NCBI RefSeq assembly: GCF_000156195.1
Contig: NZ_GG688321.1
Coordinates: 62,724 to 126,723 of the forward strand
DNA from: Bacteroides finegoldii DSM 17565
Lineage (GTDB): Bacteria > Bacteroidota > Bacteroidia > Bacteroidales > Bacteroidaceae
Direction of reading: 5' to 3'
DNA length: 64,000 nucleotides
Shown: in pieces, positions 46,045-53,490 of the stretch
Numbering within the stretch: position 1 is the stretch's first letter
Layout: each line of letters begins with the position of its first letter
Translations under genes and position numbers: made by a program
The notes under the pieces: model-generated
The model's database searches: none
What the model was told of the DNA's origin: nothing
Seen by the model: the letters and a program-made list of their open reading frames with translations, nothing else

Positions 46045-46926
46045 ATGGAAATAACAAATGAAGTAAAGCAACGTATTGTGGCAGCGATAGCCGCCGACCG
46101 TGAAAATTATCCCAGTGACAACCGCCATGCCACGGCACTGGGCATAGCCCCCAGCGTTTACAATGCCATCAAGCGGGGCAATTATGAAAAGCAGGTCAGT
46201 GATGCCAACTGGGTAGGTATAGCCCGAAGATTAGGCGTGCAACTGCGTACAGAAATACCTTGGCTGGCAGCACAGACCCCGACCTACGTGTTTGTGAGCA
46301 AGCAGCTGGAAGTGTGCCAGGGAAGCGGGCTGAGTGCCATCCTGTGCGATATGCCCAATATCGGCAAGACCTTTACAGCGAAAGCTTACGTGAAGCAGCA
46401 CAAGCACGCCGTATATGTGGACTGCAGCCAGGTGAAGACCAAACTGAAGCTGATACGCTACATTGCCAAGGAATTCGGTGTGACCAGCAACGGACGCTAT
46501 AGCGACGTGTATGAGGATCTGGTGGCCTACCTGCGCACGATTGATACGCCCCTGGTTATCCTGGATGAAGCCGGGGACCTGCAGTATGAAGCCTTCCTGG
46601 AGTTAAAGGCGCTTTGGAACGCTACGGAACGCTGCTGTGCCTGGTATATGATGGGTGCCGACGGATTAAAGGAGAAGATCAACCGCGCCATCGAAGGCAA
46701 GAAGGTGGGCTATACCGAAATGTTGAGCCGCTACGGTGACTCCTACAGCAAGGTGACCCCGGACGATGCGCAGGAACGCGAAAAGTTTCTGAAGGCACAG
46801 GCTGCCATCGTCGCAAAAATCAATGCCCCGGACGGTGCCGACATTGCCAAGATTGTTCATAGCACCGGAGGCGGCTTGCGGCGCGTATATACCGAAATCG
46901 AAAAATTAAGGAGGATGCAGGCATGA
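46045..46926 (+). CDS. MuB-type AAA+ transposition target protein
   Basis: 293 residues. The N-terminal HTH (HATALGIAPSVYNAIKRGNY) is followed by a Walker A motif, CDMPNIGKTFTA (near 101-112), and a Walker B motif, LVILDEAGDL with Asp174-Glu175. MuB-type ATPases coat target DNA and guide and activate the transposase. A TGAAAATTATCCC at 46101-46113 matches 13 of the first 15 bases of the repressor-site motif; it may be chance. The next gene overlaps by four bases (ATGA). Confidence 0.92.
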   Translation: MEITNEVKQRIVAAIAADRENYPSDNRHATALGIAPSVYNAIKRGNYEKQVSDANWVGIARRLGVQLRTEIPWLAAQTPTYVFVSKQLEVCQGSGLSAILCDMPNIGKTFTAKAYVKQHKHAVYVDCSQVKTKLKLIRYIAKEFGVTSNGRYSDVYEDLVAYLRTIDTPLVILDEAGDLQYEAFLELKALWNATERCCAWYMMGADGLKEKINRAIEGKKVGYTEMLSRYGDSYSKVTPDDAQEREKFLKAQAAIVAKINAPDGADIAKIVHSTGGGLRRVYTEIEKLRRMQA

Positions 46927-47180
46927 TAAGCAAGATAGAAATGCAAGCGATGGATGCTGTTATCGGTATCCATCGCGAGATGAGAAAAGCGAATGAGATA
47001 GACTGGGAACAGCGCAGATATGAAATTGCCAAAAGCATGCTTCCGGTAGTAAGAAGCAATTCATCAGGTATAATGTCTATAAAACAAGTTGCCAGACTTG
47101 CTGTGGACTATGCTGATGCTCTTATTGAAGAATTGAAAGGAGGTAACCGTGAAACTGAAGAGAGCCTACAGTCCCGGTGA
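46923..47180 (+). CDS. Early phage protein, 85 aa, unknown
   Basis: 85 residues, MISKIEMQAMDAVIGIHREM onward, helical. The start codon overlaps the MuB stop (ATGA), so translation is coupled. The end overlaps the next gene by 32 bases. No family recognised. Confidence 0.65.
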   Translation: MISKIEMQAMDAVIGIHREMRKANEIDWEQRRYEIAKSMLPVVRSNSSGIMSIKQVARLAVDYADALIEELKGGNRETEESLQSR

Positions 47181-47811
47181 GGTGCTGAACATGAAGATTC
47201 CCCGGTTCGAGTTTTCCGGGGACTGGCAAACCTCGATAGGCAACCCGGCCAAGAGCGGCGTGTGGATTATTTGGGGAGCCAGCGGAAACGGTAAGAGCAG
47301 CTTTGTGATGCAGCTGGCCAAGTACCTGTGTAGCTTCGGACGCGTAATTTATGACAGTTTGGAAGAAAGTACCGGTTTGTCGTTCCAGATGAGCCTGAAA
47401 CGGCACAAGATGGGTGAAGTGAAAAAGAAGCTGATTATCCTTGACCGGGAACCGATGGAGCAATTGGAGGAACGGTTACGGCGCAGAGGCAGTCCCGGAA
47501 TCGTGATTATCGACAGCTTCCAATACAGCGGCTTGAACTACAAAACCTACAAGGAGTTCAAGGAACGTCATCCCAAGAAACTGTTTATCTTCATCAGCCA
47601 TGCCGAGGGGCTTCATCCGGCAGGTAGAAGCGCCCGCAAGGTGGAATATGATGCCGATGTGAAAATCATGGTAAGCTGTTTCAAAGCCTGGTGCAAAAGC
47701 CGCTTTATGGAGCGGCCCGGTGAGCCCTACGTGATATGGGAAGAAGGTGCTGCCAAAACATTGAAGGACGATAATATGGAGGATTATTTGAATGATGGAA
47801 TGGGAGAATAA
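47149..47811 (+). CDS. Phage P-loop (RecA-like) ATPase, GTG start
   Basis: 220 residues. The GTG start at 47149 is supported by a strong AAAGGAGG eight bases upstream, unusual in Bacteroides. Walker A is GASGNGKSSFVMQLAKYL and Walker B is PGIVIIDSFQYSG; LFIFISHAEG is a sensor-like segment. The fold resembles RecA/DnaB-type ATPases carried by many phages. Its role in a transposable phage is unclear; recombination or replication helper is inference. Confidence 0.8.
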   Translation: MKLKRAYSPGEVLNMKIPRFEFSGDWQTSIGNPAKSGVWIIWGASGNGKSSFVMQLAKYLCSFGRVIYDSLEESTGLSFQMSLKRHKMGEVKKKLIILDREPMEQLEERLRRRGSPGIVIIDSFQYSGLNYKTYKEFKERHPKKLFIFISHAEGLHPAGRSARKVEYDADVKIMVSCFKAWCKSRFMERPGEPYVIWEEGAAKTLKDDNMEDYLNDGMGE

Positions 47812-48013
47812 GCTGTACCAGATACTCCTGAAAGAACAGGAAGCGGAGGCCGTGGTGGACGATTGGGTAGAACGTAACATACAAAGCGACCTCCGTCTGC
47901 GCAGGGCCAAGACAAAGGGACACGTAGTGATAGAAACCAGGGATGTGATGTTTGCTCGGAATATTCAGGTATGGCATCCGTCCTGCCAAATAAACATTAA
48001 AGATTTGAAGTGA
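47792..48013 (+). CDS. Small phage protein, 73 aa, unknown
   Basis: 73 residues, MMEWENKLYQILLKEQEAEA onward, charged and helical at first, beta-like at the end. It overlaps the ATPase gene by 20 bases; ATG 47795 is an alternative start. The next start overlaps its stop (TGATG). Confidence 0.6.
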   Translation: MMEWENKLYQILLKEQEAEAVVDDWVERNIQSDLRLRRAKTKGHVVIETRDVMFARNIQVWHPSCQINIKDLK

Positions 48014-48483
48014 TGGAAAAGAAAGAAGAAAAGAAAGTGTGCTGCATCTGCGGCAAAGAGTATGAGGGCTACGGATACAATCCGTTCCCGGTGAAAGAAG
48101 AAGGCTGCTGCTGCCAATCGTGCAACTACAGTGTGGTGGTTCCGGAACGGTGGGAACGACACAAGGCTTTTCAACGTGGTGAAGCGACCGGTGCCGGGAA
48201 AGTGTACATCAGCGGAGCCATCGCGCACTATGATATGAATGAGCGCAAGGAAGCCTTCAGCCGTGCCGAGGAGAAACTGATGGCACAAGGCTATGATCCT
48301 GTAAACCCTTTCAGGAACGGATTGCCGGATGAAGCTCATTGGAGAGCCCACATGCGGGCCGACATTGCCCTGTTGCTGGCTTGTGACTATATCTACATGC
48401 TGAAGGACTGGGAACTGAGCAAGGGAGCCAAACTGGAGCTTGACGTAGCCAGTTCGTGTGGCATTAAAGTATTGTTTGAATAA
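48013..48483 (+). CDS. DUF4406 protein with N-terminal zinc knuckle
   Basis: 156 residues from ATG 48013, which overlaps the previous stop. Residues about 10-42 have Cys pairs (CCICGKEYEGYG, then CCCQSCNY) that look like a zinc-binding knuckle. The rest (KVYISGAIAHYDMNERKEAF, GYDPVNPF, HMRADIALLLACDYIYML) matches the DUF4406/nucleoside 2-deoxyribosyltransferase-like fold. Such proteins may act on modified nucleosides. No substrate can be given. Confidence 0.75.
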   Translation: MEKKEEKKVCCICGKEYEGYGYNPFPVKEEGCCCQSCNYSVVVPERWERHKAFQRGEATGAGKVYISGAIAHYDMNERKEAFSRAEEKLMAQGYDPVNPFRNGLPDEAHWRAHMRADIALLLACDYIYMLKDWELSKGAKLELDVASSCGIKVLFE

Positions 48484-48501
48484 CCTTTTAATAGTGAATG
48501 T

Positions 48502-48735
48502 ATGGAAGAAAAACAGAAAGTTCAGGTCGTATTTGAATTTGACCGTTCCGAGTATGACGCGTATCTCTTTTTGATGAATCAAAAGAAGACGAAAGAGGTA
48601 GAGCAAATATGGAACACCATGAGCGGTGAGCCTGTGGTTGCGGATATTGATTTGTTTGAAGAGGACAGCCAGTCTGTAAAACTTATGATGATAAGTTTGG
48701 CAATTCTTTCAGTGGAGAAAAAAGTGAAAGGATGA
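48502..48735 (+). CDS. Small acidic phage protein, 77 aa
   Basis: 77 residues, MEEKQKVQVVFEFDRSEYDA onward. Acidic, alpha/beta. Function unknown. It precedes the GemA-like gene with one base between. Confidence 0.6.
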   Translation: MEEKQKVQVVFEFDRSEYDAYLFLMNQKKTKEVEQIWNTMSGEPVVADIDLFEEDSQSVKLMMISLAILSVEKKVKG

Positions 48736-48736
48736 T

Positions 48737-49159
48737 ATGGCACAGGAAGTAACCAATTTCGCCCGGTTCTATGCATTGTTCAACAAACTGCCTTATCAGG
48801 GCGATCGGGAGGAATTCAAAAAACAAATCGTGCTGCAGTACACGTGGAACCGGACAGACAGTCTGAAGGAAATGACGGCCAAGGAGTATGAAGTTTGTTG
48901 TACTGCTCTGGAGAAACTGAGCGGACAAGACGAATGGCGGCAGAAACTTCGCGAGGAACTGCGACGGAAACGCAGCGTCTGCCTGAAGCTGATGCAACAG
49001 TTGGGTATAGACACCACCGACTGGAACCGGGTGAACGAATTCTGCAACAACCCCCGGATAGCCGGCAAGCCCTTTGTTCAGGTTAGTACAGCCGAGCTGG
49101 AACAACTGGCCATCAAACTGCGGGCTATCCAACGAAAAGGAGGTTTAACCGATAAATAG
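48737..49159 (+). CDS. GemA/Gp16-like (DUF1018) protein
   Basis: 140 residues. The C-terminal half, DWNRVNEFCNNPRIAGKPFV followed by AELEQLAIKLRAIQRKGG, fits the DUF1018 pattern (FCxxPRIxGK, then a KLR-I helix) seen in the Mu GemA/Gp16 family. GemA is an early Mu protein that alters host DNA topology or gene expression. The match is by eye and moderate. Confidence 0.65.
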   Translation: MAQEVTNFARFYALFNKLPYQGDREEFKKQIVLQYTWNRTDSLKEMTAKEYEVCCTALEKLSGQDEWRQKLREELRRKRSVCLKLMQQLGIDTTDWNRVNEFCNNPRIAGKPFVQVSTAELEQLAIKLRAIQRKGGLTDK

Positions 49160-49165
49160 AGCAAT

Positions 49166-49351
49166 ATGGATAAAAAAGCACATGAAGTGCTTGAGCGCAT
49201 AAGAAAAGACGTGACCCTTACGACATCCGATATGGAGAACCAGGATGCAGCGGAGTTTTTCAACGAACTGGCCGACTGGGCGTATGCCAATGGGGAGGCC
49301 ATGCTGATAGACGATGAACCGGAAAAGCAGGATGATTATGAGGATAGATGA
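49166..49351 (+). CDS. Small phage protein, 61 aa
   Basis: 61 residues, MDKKAHEVLERIRKDVTLTT onward, acidic and helical. It overlaps the next gene. Unknown. Confidence 0.55.
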   Translation: MDKKAHEVLERIRKDVTLTTSDMENQDAAEFFNELADWAYANGEAMLIDDEPEKQDDYEDR

Positions 49352-49535
49352 CCAAGACAAGCTGATAAAAGCGGGGTTCTGTATAATACGAAAGGATGAT
49401 TATCCAGGCCCGAGGATAAAGATGTGTACCGGCATAAACGGTGGCTGGAAGACATACAAGAAGTTTGAAACCAAAGCAGAAAGAGACAGGACATTCGCTT
49501 TGCTGCTGAAGGATGACAAAGTAATAGCTGATTAA
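49332..49535 (+). CDS. Small phage protein, about 68 aa
   Basis: Starts at ATG 49332 (MIMRIDDQDKLIKAGFCIIR) or the ATG at 49338; an upstream in-frame ATG at 49314 overlaps the previous gene more. It is basic, with KMCTGINGGWKTYKKFETKA. Unknown. Confidence 0.55.
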   Translation: MIMRIDDQDKLIKAGFCIIRKDDYPGPRIKMCTGINGGWKTYKKFETKAERDRTFALLLKDDKVIAD

Positions 49536-49553
49536 CAACTAAAATGATTTAAA

Positions 49554-50216
49554 ATGGAAAAGAACAATCAAAGTGTGGACATCAAGTCCCTGAGTAAAGA
49601 ACAGCGAGCAGCCCTCATGGCCCAGCTGCAGCAAGAAGAGAAAGAAGACCGCATCGCCCGTCGTGAAACTTACGAGGCATTACGCGGTGAGTTTATGCAC
49701 GAAGTAAAGACCAACGTTCTTGAGATGGTGAATGCCGTGACCGGGTTCCGCGGATGGCTGGAAAAAGAAGCCGATGCCTTTACCAAGGTGATGAAGGAAT
49801 ACGGCCAGGTGAAAAGCGACGAACAGCGCAGCTATACCATTACGGACGGAGACTTCCGTCTGGAAGTGAAAAGCAACAAGGTGAAAGGCTTCGATGAACG
49901 AGCCGACATGGCAGCCGACCGTCTGATTGACTATTTGAAGCGCTACATGCAGAACAGCGAGAAAGGTTCTGATGATCCGATGTATCAGATGGCCATGACC
50001 CTGCTGGAGCGCAACAAGATGGGCGACCTGGACTACAAGAGCATTTCAAAGCTGTATGAACTGGAAGATAAGTTCGATGAAGAGTATGCAGACATCATGC
50101 GCCTGTTCAAGGAAGCTAATGTAGTGCAGCGCAATGCCACCAACTACTACTTCAGCCGCCGCAACCCTGAAAACGGCGTATGGACCCGCATTGAACCCAG
50201 TTTCTGCCGTTTGTAG
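49554..50216 (+). CDS. DUF3164 protein
   Basis: 220 residues. The central ALRGEFMHEVKTNVLEMVNAV and the YTITDGDFRLEVKSNKVKGF segment match DUF3164, a conserved early/middle protein of Mu-like phages. It is rich in charged helices and probably cytoplasmic. It closes the early operon; a terminator follows. Biochemical role not known. Confidence 0.82.
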   Translation: MEKNNQSVDIKSLSKEQRAALMAQLQQEEKEDRIARRETYEALRGEFMHEVKTNVLEMVNAVTGFRGWLEKEADAFTKVMKEYGQVKSDEQRSYTITDGDFRLEVKSNKVKGFDERADMAADRLIDYLKRYMQNSEKGSDDPMYQMAMTLLERNKMGDLDYKSISKLYELEDKFDEEYADIMRLFKEANVVQRNATNYYFSRRNPENGVWTRIEPSFCRL

Positions 50217-50242
50217 CCGAAACCCGTTAACCCTATAAACAG

Positions 50243-50277
50243 AAAGCGCCGCAGTTGTTATAATTGCGGCGCTTTTG
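50243..50277 (+). terminator. Terminator of the early operon
   Basis: AAAGCGCCGCA pairs with TGCGGCGCTTT around an 11-base loop and is followed by TTGTTC. Confidence 0.75.
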
Positions 50278-50301
50278 TTCTTAAAATAGATGGAAATCAG
50301 T

Positions 50302-50309
50302 TATTTTTG
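50302..50309 (+). promoter_or_regulatory. -7 box for the 89-aa gene
   Basis: TATTTTTG matches TAnnTTTG, 17 bases before ATG 50327, and follows the early-operon terminator directly. Confidence 0.6.
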
Positions 50310-50326
50310 TAAGAGAAATAAAATGT

Positions 50327-50596
50327 ATGGGCAAAGGACGGGATAAAGAACTGATCAAGCTGCGTGACGAGGCACTATGCCGTCGTTACTACTATTGGAC
50401 AGAAATACAGCGGTTGCGGTTCGACGATGCTTTAAAAGTGTTGTCGGAGCGCGAATTCTTTATATCCGAGGAACGTATCATGACCATCATCCGCCGGAAA
50501 TCACGTGAGGGAACAGACTACAATCTGAAGCCTGTTCCCAAGGTGAAAGCCCCCCGTCTGACTGCCGCCCAGCTGGAACTATTCCCCATAAGATGA
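50327..50596 (+). CDS. Small basic phage protein, 89 aa, possible regulator
   Basis: 89 residues, MGKGRDKELIKLRDEALCRR onward, very basic. The segment FDDALKVLSEREFFISEERIMTIIR resembles a helix-turn-helix. It has its own host-type promoter after the early-operon terminator, the place where Mu has its middle/late activators (Mor, C). It could be the late activator; this is position-based inference. Its end overlaps the convergent minus-strand gene by 18 bases. Confidence 0.65.
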   Translation: MGKGRDKELIKLRDEALCRRYYYWTEIQRLRFDDALKVLSEREFFISEERIMTIIRRKSREGTDYNLKPVPKVKAPRLTAAQLELFPIR

Positions 50597-51040
50597 CGGC
50601 ATGGCCGATTCATCGTGCAGTGTGAATGAGAACGTCATTTCATAGACCTTGATGTAATGCGGCATGGCATACGAACGGCTTTTCTCGCGTACCAGCGGCG
50701 AAGCGTTGTCCGTGCATTGCAGACACTGCAGCGACTTGTATAATTTCTTGGCCAGCTGCTGCCTTTCCCTCACCTTGTCATACGTGCCGGATGCGTAGCT
50801 TGTATCGTCGTAACAATCGATGGCCAGCCGGACGGTCAGTGCGGATTCGCTTTTCTGTGCCCCGTATCCGAGGTCGTGCCAGTCGGAGTTTGTATTTCCG
50901 ATTAATACACAAGGGAAAGTGACCGGGTACTGGTCTTCTTCTGCTCCCATTTCCAATTGTCCGTAGTCCTCGTCGATGAGAGAGAGTTCCGGCATTTCCT
51001 GTGCAATCTGTTCCATGATTGCGATAAAAATTTCGTCCAT
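50579..51040 (-). CDS. Phage structural protein, 153 aa, probably tail-completion type
   Basis: 153 residues. Acidic N terminus (MDEIFIAIMEQIAQEMPELS), then alpha/beta with VRLAIDCYDDTSYASGTYDK and a beta-rich end (YIKVYEMTFSFTLHDES). Shape and position after the gpG-like gene fit tail-terminator or Gp37-type proteins, but I do not recognise a specific family. Confidence 0.6.
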   Translation of the reverse strand: MDEIFIAIMEQIAQEMPELSLIDEDYGQLEMGAEEDQYPVTFPCVLIGNTNSDWHDLGYGAQKSESALTVRLAIDCYDDTSYASGTYDKVRERQQLAKKLYKSLQCLQCTDNASPLVREKSRSYAMPHYIKVYEMTFSFTLHDESAMPSSYGE

Positions 51041-51044
51041 ATCG

Positions 51045-51674
51045 TTATTGGTTTAAAATGTTGGTAATTTCCTGGTCCACCTTTTCCCGGATACGCCGGT
51101 TCAATTCTTCGCTTTCGCCCATGAACTGGCGCTGCGGGATGCGGATGTGCAGTTTCTTTTTTTGGGTAAGCGCCATGTTCCTCCAGAACTGTGCCTGCGG
51201 ATTCAGTTCCTTCGGCTTGGAACGTCGTTTGACGCGTTTCTTTTGCCCTGTGCCGGCTTTTTTTCTTTTTCCCGAAGCCTTGTAGAACTTGGCCCATGCA
51301 AAGCGCCTCATGCGGTCTGTGACGGTGACATCGATTTCCCCGCCCCAGTTGTTGATGGGTGCATAGACCACCTCGTTGAATACCCTTACCCGGTAGTCTG
51401 CAGGTGTATATCCGACCGATTTGAACAGATGTTTCCTGCCGGAGAGCAGCGTTCCATAATTGCTGGCGGCATCGGAACCTCCCGAGGACAGCCGTTTGGC
51501 TTTGGGCCAAGGGTGAAGACCGCCATTGACAAATCCACCCTGCCGGAAGTTATCCTGAAAATGGTCTTTGGCCATTCGTCCTACCATGACTGGCATTTTG
51601 CGGCGCATCATACTGTCCAGCCTGTCACGTTTCCGCTTTATCATTTCCGTAAAATCTTTTATGTCCATAATCAT
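51045..51674 (-). CDS. Virion morphogenesis protein, Mu gpG-like
   Basis: 209 residues. RKMPVMVGRMAKDHFQDNF, then LHPWPKAKR and TLLSGRKHLFKSVGYTPADY, fit the phage virion morphogenesis (gpG/gpS) family, in which a basic Arg/Lys-rich region lies in the middle (SGKRKKAGTGQKKRVKRRSK). It should act in head-tail completion. Its start codon is separated from the MuF gene by a gap that contains a gene on the other strand. Confidence 0.72.
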   Translation of the reverse strand: MIMDIKDFTEMIKRKRDRLDSMMRRKMPVMVGRMAKDHFQDNFRQGGFVNGGLHPWPKAKRLSSGGSDAASNYGTLLSGRKHLFKSVGYTPADYRVRVFNEVVYAPINNWGGEIDVTVTDRMRRFAWAKFYKASGKRKKAGTGQKKRVKRRSKPKELNPQAQFWRNMALTQKKKLHIRIPQRQFMGESEELNRRIREKVDQEITNILNQ

Positions 51675-51695
51675 CAGTAATTCAAGAATAATTTA

Positions 51696-51703
51696 TAACT
51701 TTG
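51696..51703 (+). promoter_or_regulatory. Host-type -7 box in front of the opposite-strand 82-aa gene
   Basis: TAACTTTG matches TAnnTTTG and lies 33 bases before ATG 51737. The phage late genes around it lack such boxes, so this gene should be expressed from the silent prophage. Confidence 0.6.
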
Positions 51704-51736
51704 CAACCGAGGCTTCCAATATGCCTTTTATGCGTT

Positions 51737-51985
51737 ATGAATATACCGGAACAAGTAAAGAACGAGGCCCGTGTACTTATTGAGCAATACGGTGACACCT
51801 TCGAATACCTTGGTATTTATGAAGGCCAGGAAGCCTATGTGTTCAAGTTTCCGGGGGACTCCTGTACCGGTTATCCTTTCGTCTATCTGTATGACGGTAA
51901 AGACGCAACCGAAATAACCGGTCCGTTATCCCTTGACGTTATCGATTCATGTATCGAAAATATCGAGGAAGGAGACATCGAATAG
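51737..51985 (+). CDS. Putative immunity protein for the MuF toxin domain, 82 aa
   Basis: 82 residues (MNIPEQVKNEARVLIEQYGD onward; FVYLYDGKDATEITGPL in the middle; acidic tail IENIEEGDIE). It is acidic, single-domain and has no signal. It lies on the opposite strand in the only large gap (272 bases) of the tightly packed minus-strand block, has its own TAnnTTTG promoter, and its end overlaps the C-terminal coding part of the papain-fold MuF protein by 39 bases. Immunity function is inferred from position, charge and separate expression; no immunity family was identified. Confidence 0.6.
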   Translation: MNIPEQVKNEARVLIEQYGDTFEYLGIYEGQEAYVFKFPGDSCTGYPFVYLYDGKDATEITGPLSLDVIDSCIENIEEGDIE

Positions 51986-53452
51986 CTTATTGTCAATTCT
52001 CAGGACTCCCCTGCAGTTGTGGGAAGTCGCAGCTCCTATTTCACATAAATATTTTACGTCTTTCCATTCCATTCCTGAACCGGCAGAATTATCGCTTTGG
52101 GGTTCGATATACCTTAGTTCACCATCCGCAAACCGTTGCAGGATTGTAGCATGCCCGCCCCCGCTTTTCCAGCCGATGCACAATTCATATACGCCTTCTT
52201 CCTTACATACCTCATTGAAATACTCCATGTACCTTTTAGGGGTCATTTTCAGGTATCCTTTGTGCGCAAGCCAGCTGTTTATACTTATATGTTGCGCCGG
52301 AGTACCGTCGGTGTTTTTCCAGACTTCAAAAGCACGTCCATTACTCAGATATTCAAGTTTAGACCCTGCGACATTGCCTTTGGCGGTAATATCCCATCCA
52401 CGTAATCGTAAAGCGTATGCCGGTGCGCAAGTCTGGCAGTTGATACTGTATGGAGTATCCCGTTTTTTATCGTAATCGCTGTTCTTCCGGTATCTGTTTC
52501 CCCTTTTATCGCGGTATATTCCTTTGGAATCCAAAATATACTCTTCCACATGTTTGGGATTTGCATTCTGTTTGTCCGCCTTATCCACATCCATAGGTTT
52601 TCCTTTTTTGATTTTAAGAGCCTTTTCCATTTCGAGGTTGTTCCGGGCAATGGCCATTTTTTCCTCCCCGGTAAGGTAGTCCGGCATTTCCGCAATCATC
52701 TCGTCAATACGGGCCATAAGTTTATCCACCGCTTTTTGGGCACCCTTGTGGGCTTCTGCCTGATATGGATGATTGTCGGAAAACAGTTTGCCGTCCGTTC
52801 CCGGATTGTTATCCAGTCCGGGCTGGGGCTTGTTCTTGTCGTCTTCGTCCGGAAGTGGTGTCGGCTCCTCGTCGGTGGCAGTGAGGTCGCACTTGCAGTT
52901 CCACCGGTCGCCCGGTCGGTGGATGTTCCAGAACGTGTCATCAATCGGCCGGATGGTATTCCAGAACGGGCGGTGGTCAGCCCCCGGATGAATGGAGGTG
53001 GACGGTAGCCATTTGAGGTTGGGCAGAATATCGCGTTCGCGCAGGAACTGTTGCCAGTCAGCCGCCTGATGCGCCCGGATGACCGCCGTATCATACTCCG
53101 TCCGCAGCCAGTGACGAACCTGATGGGAAGCAATGGGCAAGACTTCCTGTACCCATTTGTCGAACGGTTTTAAAATGCCGTTTGAATCCAATAAAAGTCG
53201 TGCCATGTCATTCTGCATACGATGTACCTTGAATGCCGAGAATACGGCATTGTTCCGGAGTATGGCATTTCTGAAATCCTCGTCCGGAGTAATGGCCTTG
53301 GATTTGCTGAACCCTTCCTTTGCCGCCTTGTCCATCTTTGCCCATATTTCATTGAACAGGTTGATTTCGATTTCGGTTGCCGGATGAAAGTCCCTGCTGT
53401 ATATGTTCAGCAAGGCACGCCGCAGCACCTCTTCGGAGAAGTCAAACTCCAT
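51947..53452 (-). CDS. MuF minor head protein fused to a papain-fold toxin-like domain
   Basis: 501 residues. Residues about 1-200 are the Mu gpF/SPP1 gp7 head domain (WLPSTSIHPGADHRPFWNTI, then PGDRWNCKCDL). A Pro/Asp-rich linker follows. Residues about 325-501 resemble papain-fold toxin 1 (Tox-PL): Cys339 in SINCQTCAPAYALRLRGWD, His434 in GGGHATIL and Glu450-Pro-Gln in YIEPQSDN. MuF proteins that end in polymorphic toxin domains are known in temperate phages. The domain may be carried in the virion and act on the host after DNA entry. Two 60-base samples of the C-terminal half have 38% GC, against 68% in one sample of the linker region, suggesting a swapped cassette. Confidence 0.8.
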   Translation of the reverse strand: MEFDFSEEVLRRALLNIYSRDFHPATEIEINLFNEIWAKMDKAAKEGFSKSKAITPDEDFRNAILRNNAVFSAFKVHRMQNDMARLLLDSNGILKPFDKWVQEVLPIASHQVRHWLRTEYDTAVIRAHQAADWQQFLRERDILPNLKWLPSTSIHPGADHRPFWNTIRPIDDTFWNIHRPGDRWNCKCDLTATDEEPTPLPDEDDKNKPQPGLDNNPGTDGKLFSDNHPYQAEAHKGAQKAVDKLMARIDEMIAEMPDYLTGEEKMAIARNNLEMEKALKIKKGKPMDVDKADKQNANPKHVEEYILDSKGIYRDKRGNRYRKNSDYDKKRDTPYSINCQTCAPAYALRLRGWDITAKGNVAGSKLEYLSNGRAFEVWKNTDGTPAQHISINSWLAHKGYLKMTPKRYMEYFNEVCKEEGVYELCIGWKSGGGHATILQRFADGELRYIEPQSDNSAGSGMEWKDVKYLCEIGAATSHNCRGVLRIDNKLFDVSFLDIFDT

Positions 53453-53490
53453 GGAGATGCTGCCATTATCAGCCGCATACAGTCTGTCGA

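Noticed and set aside
51568..51783. Plus-strand ORF (71 aa) that starts inside the gpG-like gene
   Set aside because: It shares only the gap with the 82-aa gene in another frame and overlaps the well-supported gpG-like gene.
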